64,000 nucleotides of DNA from Verrucomicrobiales bacterium (GCA_002698785.1 PAAG01000032.1:1-64000), one strand, 5' to 3'; shown: positions 1 through 9,143, counted from the first letter of the stretch. Numbers and translations: made by a program. The notes: generated by a model not told the origin, from the sequence alone.

Positions 1-3000
1 AATGGATTTGGACGTTTTATGAAGAGCGTTCCTTCTGTGGTGCCGTCTGTTTTCCAAAGGCTGTTACCATTGAAAAAAAAGAGGGAACTATCGCACGCAG
101 CAAACTCTATCGGCGAAGAAGATCTTTCGTAACTCACATCCTTCACCAAACTAGCTCCTTCTAGACTGTCGTCTATTATCCAAAGTTCCGTACCAGTTTG
201 AGAAGAATAATTTGCGAAGAAGATGTCGTCATTGAATACATATGGGTGGGAACGTAGGCTTAGATGCAGGTTTGTGATTGCGCCGGTTGCATTTCCGCGA
301 CTCCTCCATATTCCAGTTTGACCGGATTGTTGAGCACAGAAGTAAATCCCTCCTTCAAATTCAGTCATCATCATAAGGTATGGGGCTGTTCTTTCAAAGC
401 TCGCTAACGCCAAGGTATTCTCAGATAGCCCCCCGCTTTTCCAAAGGATTGGGTCGGAGCTTTCATTCACTGTGGTCAGATACAGGGTGCTTCCAACAGC
501 TTCTGCGTCGATGATCTCAAGCGTAGGCCCTTCCGTGCCTGACTCCGACTCTTCGGCTGCTATGAGGGCGGAAACGTGCAAGGTACCATCTACGGTCCCA
601 TCTGTTTTCCAGAGTTCCCAAAGTCCATTCGTGTTCTTTACCGTAAAATAAAGGAAGGATCCGGCAATTGTTAAGTGCGAAGGGTAAGAGGAGTTTGGTC
701 CGGGATTGAGATCTTTAAAGAGCCTTGTGCCCACCTCAGTCCCATCGCTGATCCAAAGCTCGGTTCCATGTTGTGAATCTGCGCCGCTGAAGAAAATCAG
801 TTCGTTGAATTCAGCGAATTCTGTTTGCGATACAGTATTGATATCGGCGACCAGCCTAGTTCCTTCCTCGGTTCCATCGGAGATCCATAATTCCTCTCCA
901 TGAATGCCATCATCGCCCAGAAAAAGGAATTTATCTCCGATGTGATTGAGAACCGAAGGGTAACTCGTTGCCGGCCCCGGATTGATATCTTTTAGAAGTC
1001 GTGTTCCCGCCTCAGTGCCATCAGTAATCCAATACTCAAAACCGTGAATTCCGTCGTTCGCCGGAATAAGCAGTTTATCTTCGAATTTCAGGAAGAGACT
1101 GTGAATGGGGCTATAAAAAGGGACTAGCTGGAATGATCCCGGCGGGCCGGGATTGATGTCTTTGACTAGAGCGGTTCCTTCATCTGTTCCGTCAGTGCTC
1201 CATATTTCTGGACCATGAACTCCGTCGTCAACAACAAAGAGAACATTTCCGTCATACGAACTCGTAGAAAGTGGAAAAAGATCACCATCAGCATTCAGCT
1301 TCTTGATTATCCCAGTTGTCTCTGGAGATCCTTCAGAATGCCATGGTTGATACCCATCCTCCACGGTAGAGTTCATAAAGAAGACTCCAGTTTCGGTGCG
1401 ACGAAACGAGGTAGGATCCGATGATGGGTTACCCGAGCGGTCGGTCAGTACTATTGTTTCGCCGGGTTCTCCCGTAGTTCGAAACAATTCAATGCCCCTT
1501 TCCGGATGTTCTGCCACGAAATACAAGAAGTTGTCGTCCGCGTAGAATGTAGAAGGCCATGAACTGGTCGATCCTGGCATGATATCCTCCACGAGTGCAG
1601 TCCCGTCAATCGTGCCGTCACTTTTGCATATCTCCCGACCGAGGCTTCCTCCCGTTATGGGTTTCACCGATCCGGTGAAATACAGTTCTTCTCCAAATTC
1701 CGTCAGATATTCGGGAGAATCTACCTCGTGACCATCGTAGGTCTCGTTGATAGGAAATGTACCTTCAGTCGTACCATCTGTGACCCAAAGTTCTTTAAAT
1801 TTGGGAGAGCCCGAATTCCCAACGAAATAAAATTTACCGCCAGCATCGACCAACCGCGTAAAAACATGATATCCATCCTCTGGACCGGGATAAATATCCT
1901 TGATCATTTTCGTGCCTTCCCGAGTTCCATCGGTCTGCCATAGCTCGCGACCTTCATCAGCTGTTTGCGCGTGGAATATTACCATGCCGTTGACCAATTC
2001 AGGGTAAACGGGGGAGGAGTAGTCCGGCCCTGGATTGATGTCCTTCAGCAAACTAGTACCTTCTGTCGTACCATCTGTGATCCAAAGTTCCGCCCCGTTT
2101 ACTCCATCATCTGCCCTGAATAACAATTTCCCTCCGAGACGAATAAAAGAACTTGGATTAGAACTTTTTGGGCCTGGGCGAATGTCTTTTACCAAGAAAG
2201 TTCCCTCCGGGGTTCCATCAGTTCGCCACAATTCCAACCCAGTGTCTTCCATGCCGCCTCCGAAGTAGATGACATCTCCAGAGTCTGAAAGTGTTGAGTT
2301 CCCGCGGTTACCGGGGAGTTCTGCGAGTGATGTGCTGATAAAAGGATCGATTGTAATCGGATATGTTGCACTGGTGTCGTCGAACACGAGAGAGATTACT
2401 GTTTCGGTATCTTTCTTGCGTTCGAACTGGAGGCTTGAAGGAAGTTTCTTTCCGTTATTATCGAATACTGTTAGGGTGTGATAGTAGAAGCTAGGTCTGT
2501 CTGATTCGCCGAAGAATGCGATGAGCCGTTCTCCCTCCGGTCCGACCATCATGCGAGCTTCCAAATTCGTCTCGAAGGAGAGATCTATCTTTGAAACCCC
2601 ATGATCTGATTTTGTCGTCAAAGGTGAATCGACGGTAAAACCATGCTCCATACCCTCGTGGGTATTTCGAAAAAATTCACATACTCCATCATTTCGATGA
2701 AAAACCACCTCGTTGTGTTGCGTAGAAGATTGTCTAAGGCAGGAAGTGAAAGAGCTACGCAGGCGACAATGCCAAAACGATTGAGACTTTTCATGTTGAG
2801 AACTAAAGGCAAGTCCACCTTCCTGGTCAAAGTGAAAGTCCAAGCTGTGATTTCGATTCCATGCGCTAACCTTTGAGCTGTTCTTGTGAATAGAAAAAGA
2901 GACATCTGGCTCAGTTGCTGACGAAGGTGTCGGTGGATGTGCTCTGTCCTCACTTTTATTGGAAAAGATAGCTTGATCTGATTCTTTATGATTCGCGCCG

Positions 3001-3152
3001 GTTTTCGTCGTCGAGTCTCCTGATAAGGCTGACTCGGCCGTGCGATAGGCGCTAGTTTTCCATGGAAAGCAATCTTTTGCGAGATAGGTAAGTATCGCAA
3101 AGAGGAAAAGTAAAAGGGGCAAGAACGAATGTGATTTATTCAATGGTTTCAA
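1..3152 (-). CDS. Giant secreted ELWxxDGT-repeat protein, 5' part (runs off left edge)
   Basis: One uninterrupted minus-strand frame of about 1050 codons continues past the window edge. It has no in-frame ATG near its 5' end. I chose the TTG at 3152 because it opens a short basic stretch followed by a hydrophobic signal/anchor segment (residues ~10-25); an in-frame GTG at 3188 is the alternative. Residues ~30-260 are a unique region ending in a YPITIDP motif (~268-275), which is common ahead of repeat domains in secreted bacterial proteins. From residue ~300 onward there are about 14 copies of the signature E-L-W-x-x-D-G-T-x-x-G-T, often followed by L-V-K-D-I-N-P-G-P, spaced 45-70 residues apart. 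Examples lie near 2230, 2080, 1935, 1787, 1030, 885, 755, 610 and 56. This matches the ELWxxDGT repeat family (TIGR04534 type), probably beta-propeller-like and extracellular; the ligand is unknown. Some copies are degenerate, for example near 183, 440 and 1345. Confidence 0.85.
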   Translation of the reverse strand, partial: MKPLNKSHSFLPLLLFLFAILTYLAKDCFPWKTSAYRTAESALSGDSTTKTGANHKESDQAIFSNKSEDRAHPPTPSSATEPDVSFSIHKNSSKVSAWNRNHSLDFHFDQEGGLAFSSQHEKSQSFWHCRLRSSFTSCLRQSSTQHNEVVFHRNDGVCEFFRNTHEGMEHGFTVDSPLTTKSDHGVSKIDLSFETNLEARMMVGPEGERLIAFFGESDRPSFYYHTLTVFDNNGKKLPSSLQFERKKDTETVISLVFDDTSATYPITIDPFISTSLAELPGNRGNSTLSDSGDVIYFGGGMEDTGLELWRTDGTPEGTFLVKDIRPGPKSSNPSSFIRLGGKLLFRADDGVNGAELWITDGTTEGTSLLKDINPGPDYSSPVYPELVNGMVIFHAQTADEGRELWQTDGTREGTKMIKDIYPGPEDGYHVFTRLVDAGGKFYFVGNSGSPKFKELWVTDGTTEGTFPINETYDGHEVDSPEYLTEFGEELYFTGSVKPITGGSLGREICKSDGTIDGTALVEDIMPGSTSSWPSTFYADDNFLYFVAEHPERGIELFRTTGEPGETIVLTDRSGNPSSDPTSFRRTETGVFFMNSTVEDGYQPWHSEGSPETTGIIKKLNADGDLFPLSTSSYDGNVLFVVDDGVHGPEIWSTDGTDEGTALVKDINPGPPGSFQLVPFYSPIHSLFLKFEDKLLIPANDGIHGFEYWITDGTEAGTRLLKDINPGPATSYPSVLNHIGDKFLFLGDDGIHGEELWISDGTEEGTRLVADINTVSQTEFAEFNELIFFSGADSQHGTELWISDGTEVGTRLFKDLNPGPNSSYPSHLTIAGSFLYFTVKNTNGLWELWKTDGTVDGTLHVSALIAAEESESGTEGPTLEIIDAEAVGSTLYLTTVNESSDPILWKSGGLSENTLALASFERTAPYLMMMTEFEGGIYFCAQQSGQTGIWRSRGNATGAITNLHLSLRSHPYVFNDDIFFANYSSQTGTELWIIDDSLEGASLVKDVSYERSSSPIEFAACDSSLFFFNGNSLWKTDGTTEGTLFIKRPNP

Positions 3153-3238
3153 AAAGAAGAGGGGGATTGTACAATTTAGGAATAGCACCCATTACTATCG
3201 ATATCAAATTTATCTAGCCGAGGAGGAATTACCTATTA

Positions 3239-4099
3239 TTATCCTGGCGAGAAGTCCATCCCAAACGCCGTCTCCACCACCCGGCGCACCTCCTCCTCCC
3301 GATCCCTCGGAACTGCGATGCGATGATCATTGTGCGCGCGACCATTTCCCGTTGATGTCGAAACACCCACCTGCAACACCGCGTAGGGTTGATCCTCCGC
3401 CGATGGCTCGACAGCGATTGATTCCAGCCTCGATCCAAAATGAGCCCAAGTGATAATCCGTTTATTGATCCTCACCCCATCCGGGCGAAGCCACACCGTG
3501 GCAGACCGCTCACCCTTCCGCAGAGATGCCGTTCGTTTTGAAGACCGCGACATCACGAACCATGAAACCATCGCAACAAACAGCCCCAGCCCAACTGCCC
3601 AGACAAAGACCAGCGGAACCCCCGCCGGCTTCCACGCGACGAACAGCGTGATGGCCGCGACGACCCCGCCCAGCAGCAGACTCGCAAACGGAGTATCATT
3701 CTTCGATTGCTCCAGTTCACGATCTGCGAAAACATTCCACGTCACCTCATCCACCTCCCATTGAGCCACGACTCCATCAGGCTCCGTGTCGAACTTCTCC
3801 GAATACCGATCGACCCACTGGCGATTCATCTTCAGCAAAAGCCAGAACAGCCAACCCGCCAGTACAAACCCACCCACACCACCGATAAGGATAAGCGGGG
3901 AGGGGGACCTCCCGTTCGACAGCATCACAAAAAACGAGATCGAACCTCCGATCCCAGCCGATAGCGCGAGGATCATCACAATAGAGATGCCGACCATTTT
4001 CAAAAACATCGCCTTGCCACTATGAGTAGACACATCAGCAGAGTCCAGCGGTTTCCCAATGCCTCCGCCTTCCCGAGAAACTGATTCTGAAACCACCAC
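3239..4099 (-). CDS. Multi-pass membrane protein of unknown function
   Basis: The 286-residue product is not recognised. After a polar N-terminus (~30 residues) it shows two closely spaced hydrophobic segments (~32-58 and ~68-90), a polar region (~92-142), then a second pair of hydrophobic segments (~143-160 and ~166-185) and a soluble C-terminal domain of about 100 residues. This resembles small integral-membrane proteins with a cytoplasmic PH-like or beta-rich tail, but that is only a shape comparison. The gene stands alone: its 3' end faces the large repeat-protein gene and its 5' end diverges from the membrane gene at 4175. The codon choice is GC-rich and typical of its neighbours. No catalytic motif is visible. 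Confidence 0.7.
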   Translation of the reverse strand: MVVSESVSREGGGIGKPLDSADVSTHSGKAMFLKMVGISIVMILALSAGIGGSISFFVMLSNGRSPSPLILIGGVGGFVLAGWLFWLLLKMNRQWVDRYSEKFDTEPDGVVAQWEVDEVTWNVFADRELEQSKNDTPFASLLLGGVVAAITLFVAWKPAGVPLVFVWAVGLGLFVAMVSWFVMSRSSKRTASLRKGERSATVWLRPDGVRINKRIITWAHFGSRLESIAVEPSAEDQPYAVLQVGVSTSTGNGRAHNDHRIAVPRDREEEVRRVVETAFGMDFSPG

Positions 4100-4174
4100 C
4101 CGGACCGCCCCTCATTCTGGCTGAAATCCGCGATTGTCACCCCTTCCGCCATTCCCTAAAATTCCCACTCACAC

Positions 4175-4822
4175 ATGCGCCACGTCGCCACAAAAGAGCA
4201 GCTCCGACACGTGCTCATATTCAGCTACAGCTTCCTCACCGTCGCTGCCGTCTGGATCCTCATACAGAGGAACTACGAATTCCTCCTCTACCTCGCCGTG
4301 ATGAGCCTCATCATCGTCGCCGTGCTTGGCGTCTACCGGCGTGCCGGGCTCAGCCGCGCACTCCTGTGGGGATTCAGCCTCTGGGGCCTTGCCCACATGA
4401 TCGGCGGACTCGCACCCATACCCGACACCTGGCATACCGCCGACACCACCGGCGTCTTCTACAACTGGCGCATCATTCCCGGCTATGTGAAATACGACCA
4501 GCTCGTCCACGGATGCGGCGTCGGCCTCGTCACCTGGCTGTGCTGGCAGGCCCTTGCCAGCCGCACCCGCAGCCGCGACGGAGGCCCCCTCCAGCCTACC
4601 TTGGGGATGCTCGGCATCTGCGCCACCGGCGGCATGGGCTTCGGCGCCCTCAACGAAGTCATAGAGTTCTTCGCCACCATGATCATCCCGCAAAACAACA
4701 TCGGTGATTATCAAAATACCGGCTGGGACCTCGTCGCCAACCTCATAGGAGCCGTCATCACCGCCATCCTCATCCGCCAAGTCTGGCACCACCAGACAAA
4801 AACCCACAACCAACCCACCTGA
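4175..4822 (+). CDS. DUF2238/YjdF-like inner-membrane protein
   Basis: The 215-residue protein has about five or six hydrophobic segments. The motifs YDQLVHG (~108-114), ALNEVIEF (~163-170) and YQNTGWDLVANLIG (~183-196) match, from memory of the family, the DUF2238 (E. coli YjdF-like) integral-membrane family, whose members carry conserved D/H/E residues in these positions. The molecular function of the family is not established. The ATG lies 5' of a strongly hydrophobic first segment and there is no clear Shine-Dalgarno sequence, as for most genes in this window. It diverges from the membrane gene at 4099 and is followed after about 105 bp by the RNA helicase gene in the same direction. No operon link is evident. 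Confidence 0.7.
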   Translation: MRHVATKEQLRHVLIFSYSFLTVAAVWILIQRNYEFLLYLAVMSLIIVAVLGVYRRAGLSRALLWGFSLWGLAHMIGGLAPIPDTWHTADTTGVFYNWRIIPGYVKYDQLVHGCGVGLVTWLCWQALASRTRSRDGGPLQPTLGMLGICATGGMGFGALNEVIEFFATMIIPQNNIGDYQNTGWDLVANLIGAVITAILIRQVWHHQTKTHNQPT

Positions 4823-4845
4823 CCAGAAGCCAGAAACCCTGAACC

Positions 4846-4912
4846 ATTTTAGCCTTCAGCCTAGCGCCATTTCAGCATTTCAAATTTTCAGCATTTCAGA
4901 TTTCCCCCAACC
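4846..4912. repeat. Short intergenic direct repeats
   Basis: The AT-rich gap before the helicase gene contains near-identical copies of a unit close to TTTCAGCATTTCA in tandem, with partial relatives just upstream. It is non-coding in every frame examined. It may be simple-sequence expansion or part of the helicase leader. Confidence 0.5.
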
Positions 4913-4927
4913 GTTGTATATCTCCCG

Positions 4928-6049
4928 ATGCCCTCTTTCAAAGAATTCACCCTCCGCTCCAGCCTTCTCCAGACCCTTGAGGAGAAAGAATTCACCACGC
5001 CCACCGAGATCCAGACCCTCGCCCTTCCTCCATTGTTAAAAGGCAAATCCGTTGCCGGCGTCGCCGAGACCGGCACCGGCAAGACCCTCGCTTACGCCCT
5101 TGCCGTCCTCAACACCCTCAAGCAGCTCGAAGACGACGGCGACTCCGTCACCGAAAAAGGCCTTCCTCGGGCAGTAGTCCTCGTACCCTCCAGCGACCTC
5201 GGCGAGCAGGTCTCCCGCGCCTTCAAAGACTTCACCCACCACACCCGCATCCGCGTCCGCACCGGCCTCGGCGGCACCCCCATGGCCCAGGCCCGCAGAA
5301 ACGTCGACGGCCCCTTTGAAGTCCTCGTCGCCACCCCTGGGCGCCTCGAGCAGCTCATCCAGCGCGACAGCCTCGCCCTCGACGACGTCCGCATCCTCGT
5401 CTTCGACGAAGCCGACCAGATGCTCGACGCCGGCTTCCTGCCCGTCATCAACCGCGTCCTCAAAAAGAGCCCATCCGACGCCCAGCTCGCCCTCTTCACC
5501 GCCACCGCAGCCGACGCCGTGCAGGACCTCATCCGCGAAAAATTCGAAGACGCCGAGATCCTCGAGACCGCCGGGCGCCACCGCCTCGTCTCCACCCTCA
5601 TCACCAACAACCTCAAAGTCCCTCGCGGCAAACGCTTCCCTTTGCTTGAAGAACTCTTAATCGAAGGATCCAGCCGCCCAACAGGAAACGAAGGCACCCT
5701 CATCTTCACCAACACCAAAGACCAGTGCGACGCCCTCGCCGAGCTCCTCGAAGAAGCCGGCTACGACTGCGCCATCTACCGGGGTGACATGGACAAAAAA
5801 GAGCGCCGCAAGAACCTCAAAGAATTCCGCGAAGGCACCACCGAGATCCTCATCTCCACCGACCTCGCCGCCCGCGGACTCGATGTTGAAAACGTAGACC
5901 GCGTCATCAACTACCACCTTCCCCGGGAGCTCAAGAACTACCTCCACCGCGCCGGCCGCACCGCCCGCGCCGGAAGAGAAGGCACCGTCATCAACTTCGT
6001 CACCGAACGCGACGAGAATCTGATAAAGCGCTTGGAGTCCATCGACTAG
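4928..6049 (+). CDS. DEAD-box ATP-dependent RNA helicase
   Basis: The 373-residue protein is a compact DEAD-box helicase core that unwinds short RNA duplexes, acting in RNA metabolism in the cytoplasm. Visible motifs in order are: a Q-motif region (F-x-x-P-T-E-I-Q, ~22-29), Walker A AETGTGKT (~46-53), a motif Ia variant PSSDL in place of PTREL (~87), GG (~115), TPGR (~136), DEAD (~160), TAT in place of SAT (~192), IFTNTK in the second RecA domain (~260), and STDLAARGLD followed by HRAGRTARAG (~311 and ~341). It lacks the long basic or RNA-binding C-terminal tail of RhlE or DeaD, so it is a minimal helicase. The start ATG at 4928 gives the normal N-terminus for the family. A decayed partial copy of its 3' end lies about 1 kb downstream. 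Confidence 0.93.
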   Translation: MPSFKEFTLRSSLLQTLEEKEFTTPTEIQTLALPPLLKGKSVAGVAETGTGKTLAYALAVLNTLKQLEDDGDSVTEKGLPRAVVLVPSSDLGEQVSRAFKDFTHHTRIRVRTGLGGTPMAQARRNVDGPFEVLVATPGRLEQLIQRDSLALDDVRILVFDEADQMLDAGFLPVINRVLKKSPSDAQLALFTATAADAVQDLIREKFEDAEILETAGRHRLVSTLITNNLKVPRGKRFPLLEELLIEGSSRPTGNEGTLIFTNTKDQCDALAELLEEAGYDCAIYRGDMDKKERRKNLKEFREGTTEILISTDLAARGLDVENVDRVINYHLPRELKNYLHRAGRTARAGREGTVINFVTERDENLIKRLESID

Positions 6050-6125
6050 CGGAAGCAAGATCGGCCAAAGCTCCCGCCAATTTCAAACCCACCCACAATT
6101 CGTGCCCATTCGTGGAGCGAAGCGA

Positions 6126-6212
6126 ATTCGTGTCCATTCGTGTTCCAAAAAGAACAGACTCGGAAACCATCCAAGGAGGGACGGCTTTCCAGGCGTCGTC
6201 ATCGAAAGCGAC
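6126..6212. repeat. Direct repeat copy A (~87 bp)
   Basis: This block begins with the phrase ATTCGTGTCCATTCGTG and ends in ATCGAAAGCGAC. It is about 85% identical by eye to the block at 6958-7042. The two copies flank the small nucleotidyltransferase module. The CATTCGTG(T) phrase resembles intergenic repeats seen widely in verrucomicrobial genomes (recollection, not searched). Confidence 0.75.
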
Positions 6213-6308
6213 AAAACCTCATCAAAATTTGAAGTACCTTGTGGCAAAAAGCGTGAGCCGAGAAACTCGTGATACCGGCGCTCCCCACATTCGAAATTAC
6301 CGGAAAAT

Positions 6309-6509
6309 GTGCTACCTTACCCAGTGGAACGGATCGTAAAAAAGCTTTCCTTGAAAGAGGAAAAACTCGCTCCCCTGATCGAGGACAGAGAAGAATCCAT
6401 GCGCGTATTCTTCGAACTCCTCAAGCGAGGCCGTTCATTCTATCCTGACAATGGAACTACAGAAGGATATCCGCGAGTTTGTCGAGTTGCTCCTCTCCGA
6501 GAAAGTTGA
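6309..6509 (+). CDS. Possible small partner protein of the nucleotidyltransferase
   Basis: This short frame (GTG start, 66 residues) overlaps the start of the nucleotidyltransferase gene by about 59 bp in another frame. The middle portion (~12-45) is charged and helix-like, with the motif REESMRVFFELLKRG, which looks protein-like, whereas the last 20 residues lie inside the overlap. Two-gene modules with a small helical protein upstream of a nucleotidyltransferase are common in toxin-antitoxin-like loci, and that is the reason for listing it. No family is recognised and the start is uncertain; an in-frame TTG or the internal ATG near 6399 are alternatives. Confidence 0.35.
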   Translation: MLPYPVERIVKKLSLKEEKLAPLIEDREESMRVFFELLKRGRSFYPDNGTTEGYPRVCRVAPLRES

Positions 6510-6897
6510 GTTTCTTTTGGTTGGGGGATACGCCCTCGCTGTCCATGGTGCACCGAGGTTTACAGAAGACATCGACTTCTTGATTCAGGTATCGCCCGAA
6601 AATGCTGATCGAATAATTGGGGTCATCGAAAAATTCGGATTCGGAGATCTGGAAATCGAGCGCGATGATTTCCTTAAAGCCGATTACATCATCCAACTTG
6701 GTATGGCTCCCAATCGAATTGACCTCCTGACCGGTATCGACGGAACAACTTGGAATGAGTCATGGAACTCCCGAATCCCTTTCGAACTGGATGGACTTCC
6801 AATTCAAGTCATCGGAAAAGACCAGTTGATTCGAAACAAGCTGGCGAGTGGCCGCAGTCAGGATTTGGCCGATGCAGAGCGGTTGCAGCAGTCGTGA
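6451..6897 (+). CDS. Small nucleotidyltransferase-fold protein (AbiEii/DUF6036-like)
   Basis: The 148-residue protein carries the characteristic nucleotidyltransferase segment FLLVGGYALAVHGAPR (~22-37) followed by T-E-D-I-D-F (~39-44), giving the G-G then D-x-D metal-binding signature of the polymerase-beta superfamily. The pattern KxDYIIQLGxxPxRIDLLTGI further on fits stand-alone nucleotidyltransferases such as DUF6036 or AbiEii-related proteins. Related proteins act as toxin or antitoxin components that transfer nucleotides to tRNA or protein; activity here is inferred only. The gene sits between two ~86-bp direct repeats and is followed by a decayed helicase fragment, suggesting insertion as a cassette. 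Confidence 0.75.
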   Translation: MELQKDIREFVELLLSEKVEFLLVGGYALAVHGAPRFTEDIDFLIQVSPENADRIIGVIEKFGFGDLEIERDDFLKADYIIQLGMAPNRIDLLTGIDGTTWNESWNSRIPFELDGLPIQVIGKDQLIRNKLASGRSQDLADAERLQQS

Positions 6898-7066
6898 AAT
6901 TTGGCGCCCGCGGATTGGAAATCGAAAACGTTGCCCGCGTCGCCAACACCCACCCGCATTCGTGTCCATTCGTGTTCCAAAAACCAAGCCCGGAAACCAC
7001 CCAAGGAGAGACGGCTTTCCAGCCGTCGTCATCGAAAGCGACGAGAATCTGATGGAGTGGCTGGAG
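6897..7066 (+). pseudogene. Decayed fragment of a DEAD-box helicase C-terminus
   Basis: Immediately after the nucleotidyltransferase stop, the reading FGARGLEIENVARVAN (6900-6947) mirrors AARGLDVENVDRVIN of the helicase at 4928-6049. About 90 bp later, ESDENLMEWLEG in a shifted frame mirrors the helicase C-terminal ERDENLIKRLES. There is a 16-base identical stretch between 6009-6024 and 7039-7054. The middle is occupied by repeat copy B, and no complete reading frame survives. This is best read as a remnant of a duplicated or rearranged helicase 3' end. Confidence 0.65.
6958..7042. repeat. Direct repeat copy B (~85 bp)
   Basis: This is the second copy of the block at 6126-6212, in the same orientation, with scattered substitutions and small indels. 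It interrupts the decayed helicase fragment. Together the copies bracket about 745 bp containing the nucleotidyltransferase module. Confidence 0.75.
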
Positions 7067-7082
7067 GGAGATGGAGCGGAAA

Positions 7083-9143
7083 TTACTCCTCCTCTGGTAT
7101 CATCACATCGGCAGTCCCTTCGCATCGATAGACCATCGCTCTCTCAATTGGATTCCGAGAAAGGAACTCTTTCGCTCCCGGAAAAGCGGTGTCATACACA
7201 TTCAGGAATTCACACCCTGTCAGGCCACTGATGGCGGAAAGGTTGGGTAGATCTTCCAGCCGCCTCAAGTCAACCCTCTTAAGAGTCGTGTTAGGATAAG
7301 CGATGCCGAGGGAAACCAAAGAGCGAAGAGTGAGTAGCGTCAGGCTCTCCAACGTAGGGTGGTTGGAGATATTTTCGATTTCGGTAAGTGCTCGATTCTC
7401 TCTAATTACGAGATCTTTCAGTTTGGGAAAATGAACGAGATCCAATGACTCATATGATTCAGCAACAGTTGAATAAATTTGATCGTCGAAAAACTTAAGG
7501 TTTCCGAAAACTGAGAAATACATGTCATCTACGATCTCGCTATTATCGATACACAGACTCTTGATCTTGTTGCTCTCTGGAAATGTGCACCTTTCGAGAG
7601 CTTCCTTCGAGAGTTGGGCAAGAGTCAGTGACTCAAGTGAATCAGGTATGACGCTTACTCTCTCATACTCCGCATCTGGAGAAATATCCTCATCGTATAC
7701 GGTCAAGTGGCGCAGCTTAGGAGTGTTTGAAAAATCAGGGAGATAAATGCCAGAAAGCATTCTCAATTCAGACATAGCACCCGAACCAAACCAATTATCG
7801 AGTAACTCCGAAGGTAGAAACCGGTCAGTCACCTGCAGTGTTCGTAGCCCGTTAATATTGACGAGATCTTCAAATGCGCTAGTTGCAGCCTGTGGGTGAA
7901 AAGTGTTGAGCGACAGATGTCGAAGTGCTGGAACCCTGGCAAGAATTTTCGAATCGAAATCACGAGGTAGGGGACAAGCCAGATACAGATACTCCAGCTT
8001 GGGACAATCCTCGAAAGTTGAAAGAATGACATCATCTTCAGATGACGTCCCTGATAGTGTGAGGGAACGAAGGGCGGGGAGGTTCTGCAGAGATGACTCC
8101 CAGTCTATCGTAGAGCAACCTTTGTTCACCACTAGGTGTTCCAAATTTGGTTGATACTGGAACACATAATCATTTCTGTTGTTGTTATCGTTGATGTAAA
8201 TGGACAGAAATTTCAGATCTGGGAGCACGTTGAGAGCCTCCAGGTCACTGGAGAATATTCGTAGTTCCAGCCCCACGACCTCCTTGCCCTGCAGACGTGC
8301 CAAATCATCCAAAGTTACCTCCGTCTGAATCTCCCTTCCGTCGGACTTGGAAATGCGGATCCCGACAGGTAGCGAGATCGAGAGTGAAACATCGAGGGAG
8401 AAATTCTCGATCGCTGAGAGATACTCAGGAGTTCCACAGTCAATAGCCAGCACCGAACCCATCTGATCCTGTGTTAGCGAAGAAAGATGCTTTTCTAGCG
8501 ACGTGACTCCACGACCAGCTACAAACGTCAGCTCCTTCTTGTCTCCGTCCCGTTGGAGAGAGAATTCGACCGAATTCCCATATTCAGTCTCCTGATGAGA
8601 GAACTCCCATTTCCCTTCACCTTGATAGGGTAGGTGGATATCGTGCCCCTTTAGTCGAAGCGGAATCCACGCTCCCTCATACACGGGCACGCGATATTGA
8701 TTATAGCGGTCTCGGATTCGGTGAACACCTGTGTAGCTGCTTGCCGACCTATTGTCCTTGTCGGGCTGACGAAATTTGTGGATGCTGTCCTCCACATCGT
8801 CTAGCACAACTGTTAGCATCGGAAAGTCCTCTTGCTCCGCCGTTGACGCCTGATCGATATAGCCTTTTACATAAGCTTGATCGTCGAGGCTTAACGACGA
8901 AATAGGAATCGTGAACTCCTGCCCATCACTCGCCCTTCGTATTTCGATCTGCGTTCCTTCGATCACCTGAACCAGAGATGCCTCAATCTCAACCCCGTCT
9001 TGATTTTTGAACACTCGAGCCTCTTCCGCTGCCGTCAGAACCGCACAACTCGCGAAGAGCATGAATAGGGAAAAGCCAATCCGCTGAAAAAGCGAAGCAA
9101 CAAAAGCAATAGATCTCAACAAAATACACACGCCGCATTCCAT
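7083..9143 (-). CDS. Secreted SHD1-domain plus leucine-rich-repeat protein
   Basis: The 686-residue protein starts with an N-terminal hydrophobic export signal (~10-38, cleavage probably after LTAAEE-type sequence). An SHD1-like domain follows (~41-97: ARVFKNQDGVEIEASLV ... FTIPISSLSLDDQAYVKGY), a small beta domain frequently seen in Verrucomicrobiota and Planctomycetota. Residues ~100-260 are not assigned. From ~285 to the C-terminus there are irregular leucine-rich repeats of the type L-x-x-L-x-L-x-x-x, including LRSLTLSG, LRHLSLN, LESLTLAQL and LESLTLLTL, which would form a solenoid for protein or glycan binding at the cell surface. The ATG at 9143 overlaps the end of the preceding small gene by 28 bp, suggesting translational coupling. 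No enzyme motif is visible. Confidence 0.8.
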   Translation of the reverse strand: MECGVCILLRSIAFVASLFQRIGFSLFMLFASCAVLTAAEEARVFKNQDGVEIEASLVQVIEGTQIEIRRASDGQEFTIPISSLSLDDQAYVKGYIDQASTAEQEDFPMLTVVLDDVEDSIHKFRQPDKDNRSASSYTGVHRIRDRYNQYRVPVYEGAWIPLRLKGHDIHLPYQGEGKWEFSHQETEYGNSVEFSLQRDGDKKELTFVAGRGVTSLEKHLSSLTQDQMGSVLAIDCGTPEYLSAIENFSLDVSLSISLPVGIRISKSDGREIQTEVTLDDLARLQGKEVVGLELRIFSSDLEALNVLPDLKFLSIYINDNNNRNDYVFQYQPNLEHLVVNKGCSTIDWESSLQNLPALRSLTLSGTSSEDDVILSTFEDCPKLEYLYLACPLPRDFDSKILARVPALRHLSLNTFHPQAATSAFEDLVNINGLRTLQVTDRFLPSELLDNWFGSGAMSELRMLSGIYLPDFSNTPKLRHLTVYDEDISPDAEYERVSVIPDSLESLTLAQLSKEALERCTFPESNKIKSLCIDNSEIVDDMYFSVFGNLKFFDDQIYSTVAESYESLDLVHFPKLKDLVIRENRALTEIENISNHPTLESLTLLTLRSLVSLGIAYPNTTLKRVDLRRLEDLPNLSAISGLTGCEFLNVYDTAFPGAKEFLSRNPIERAMVYRCEGTADVMIPEEE

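Noticed and set aside
2618-3100. 160-codon minus-strand frame overlapping the repeat-protein gene
   Set aside because: It lies in a different frame from the continuous ELWxxDGT reading frame, which covers the whole interval with coherent protein sequence.
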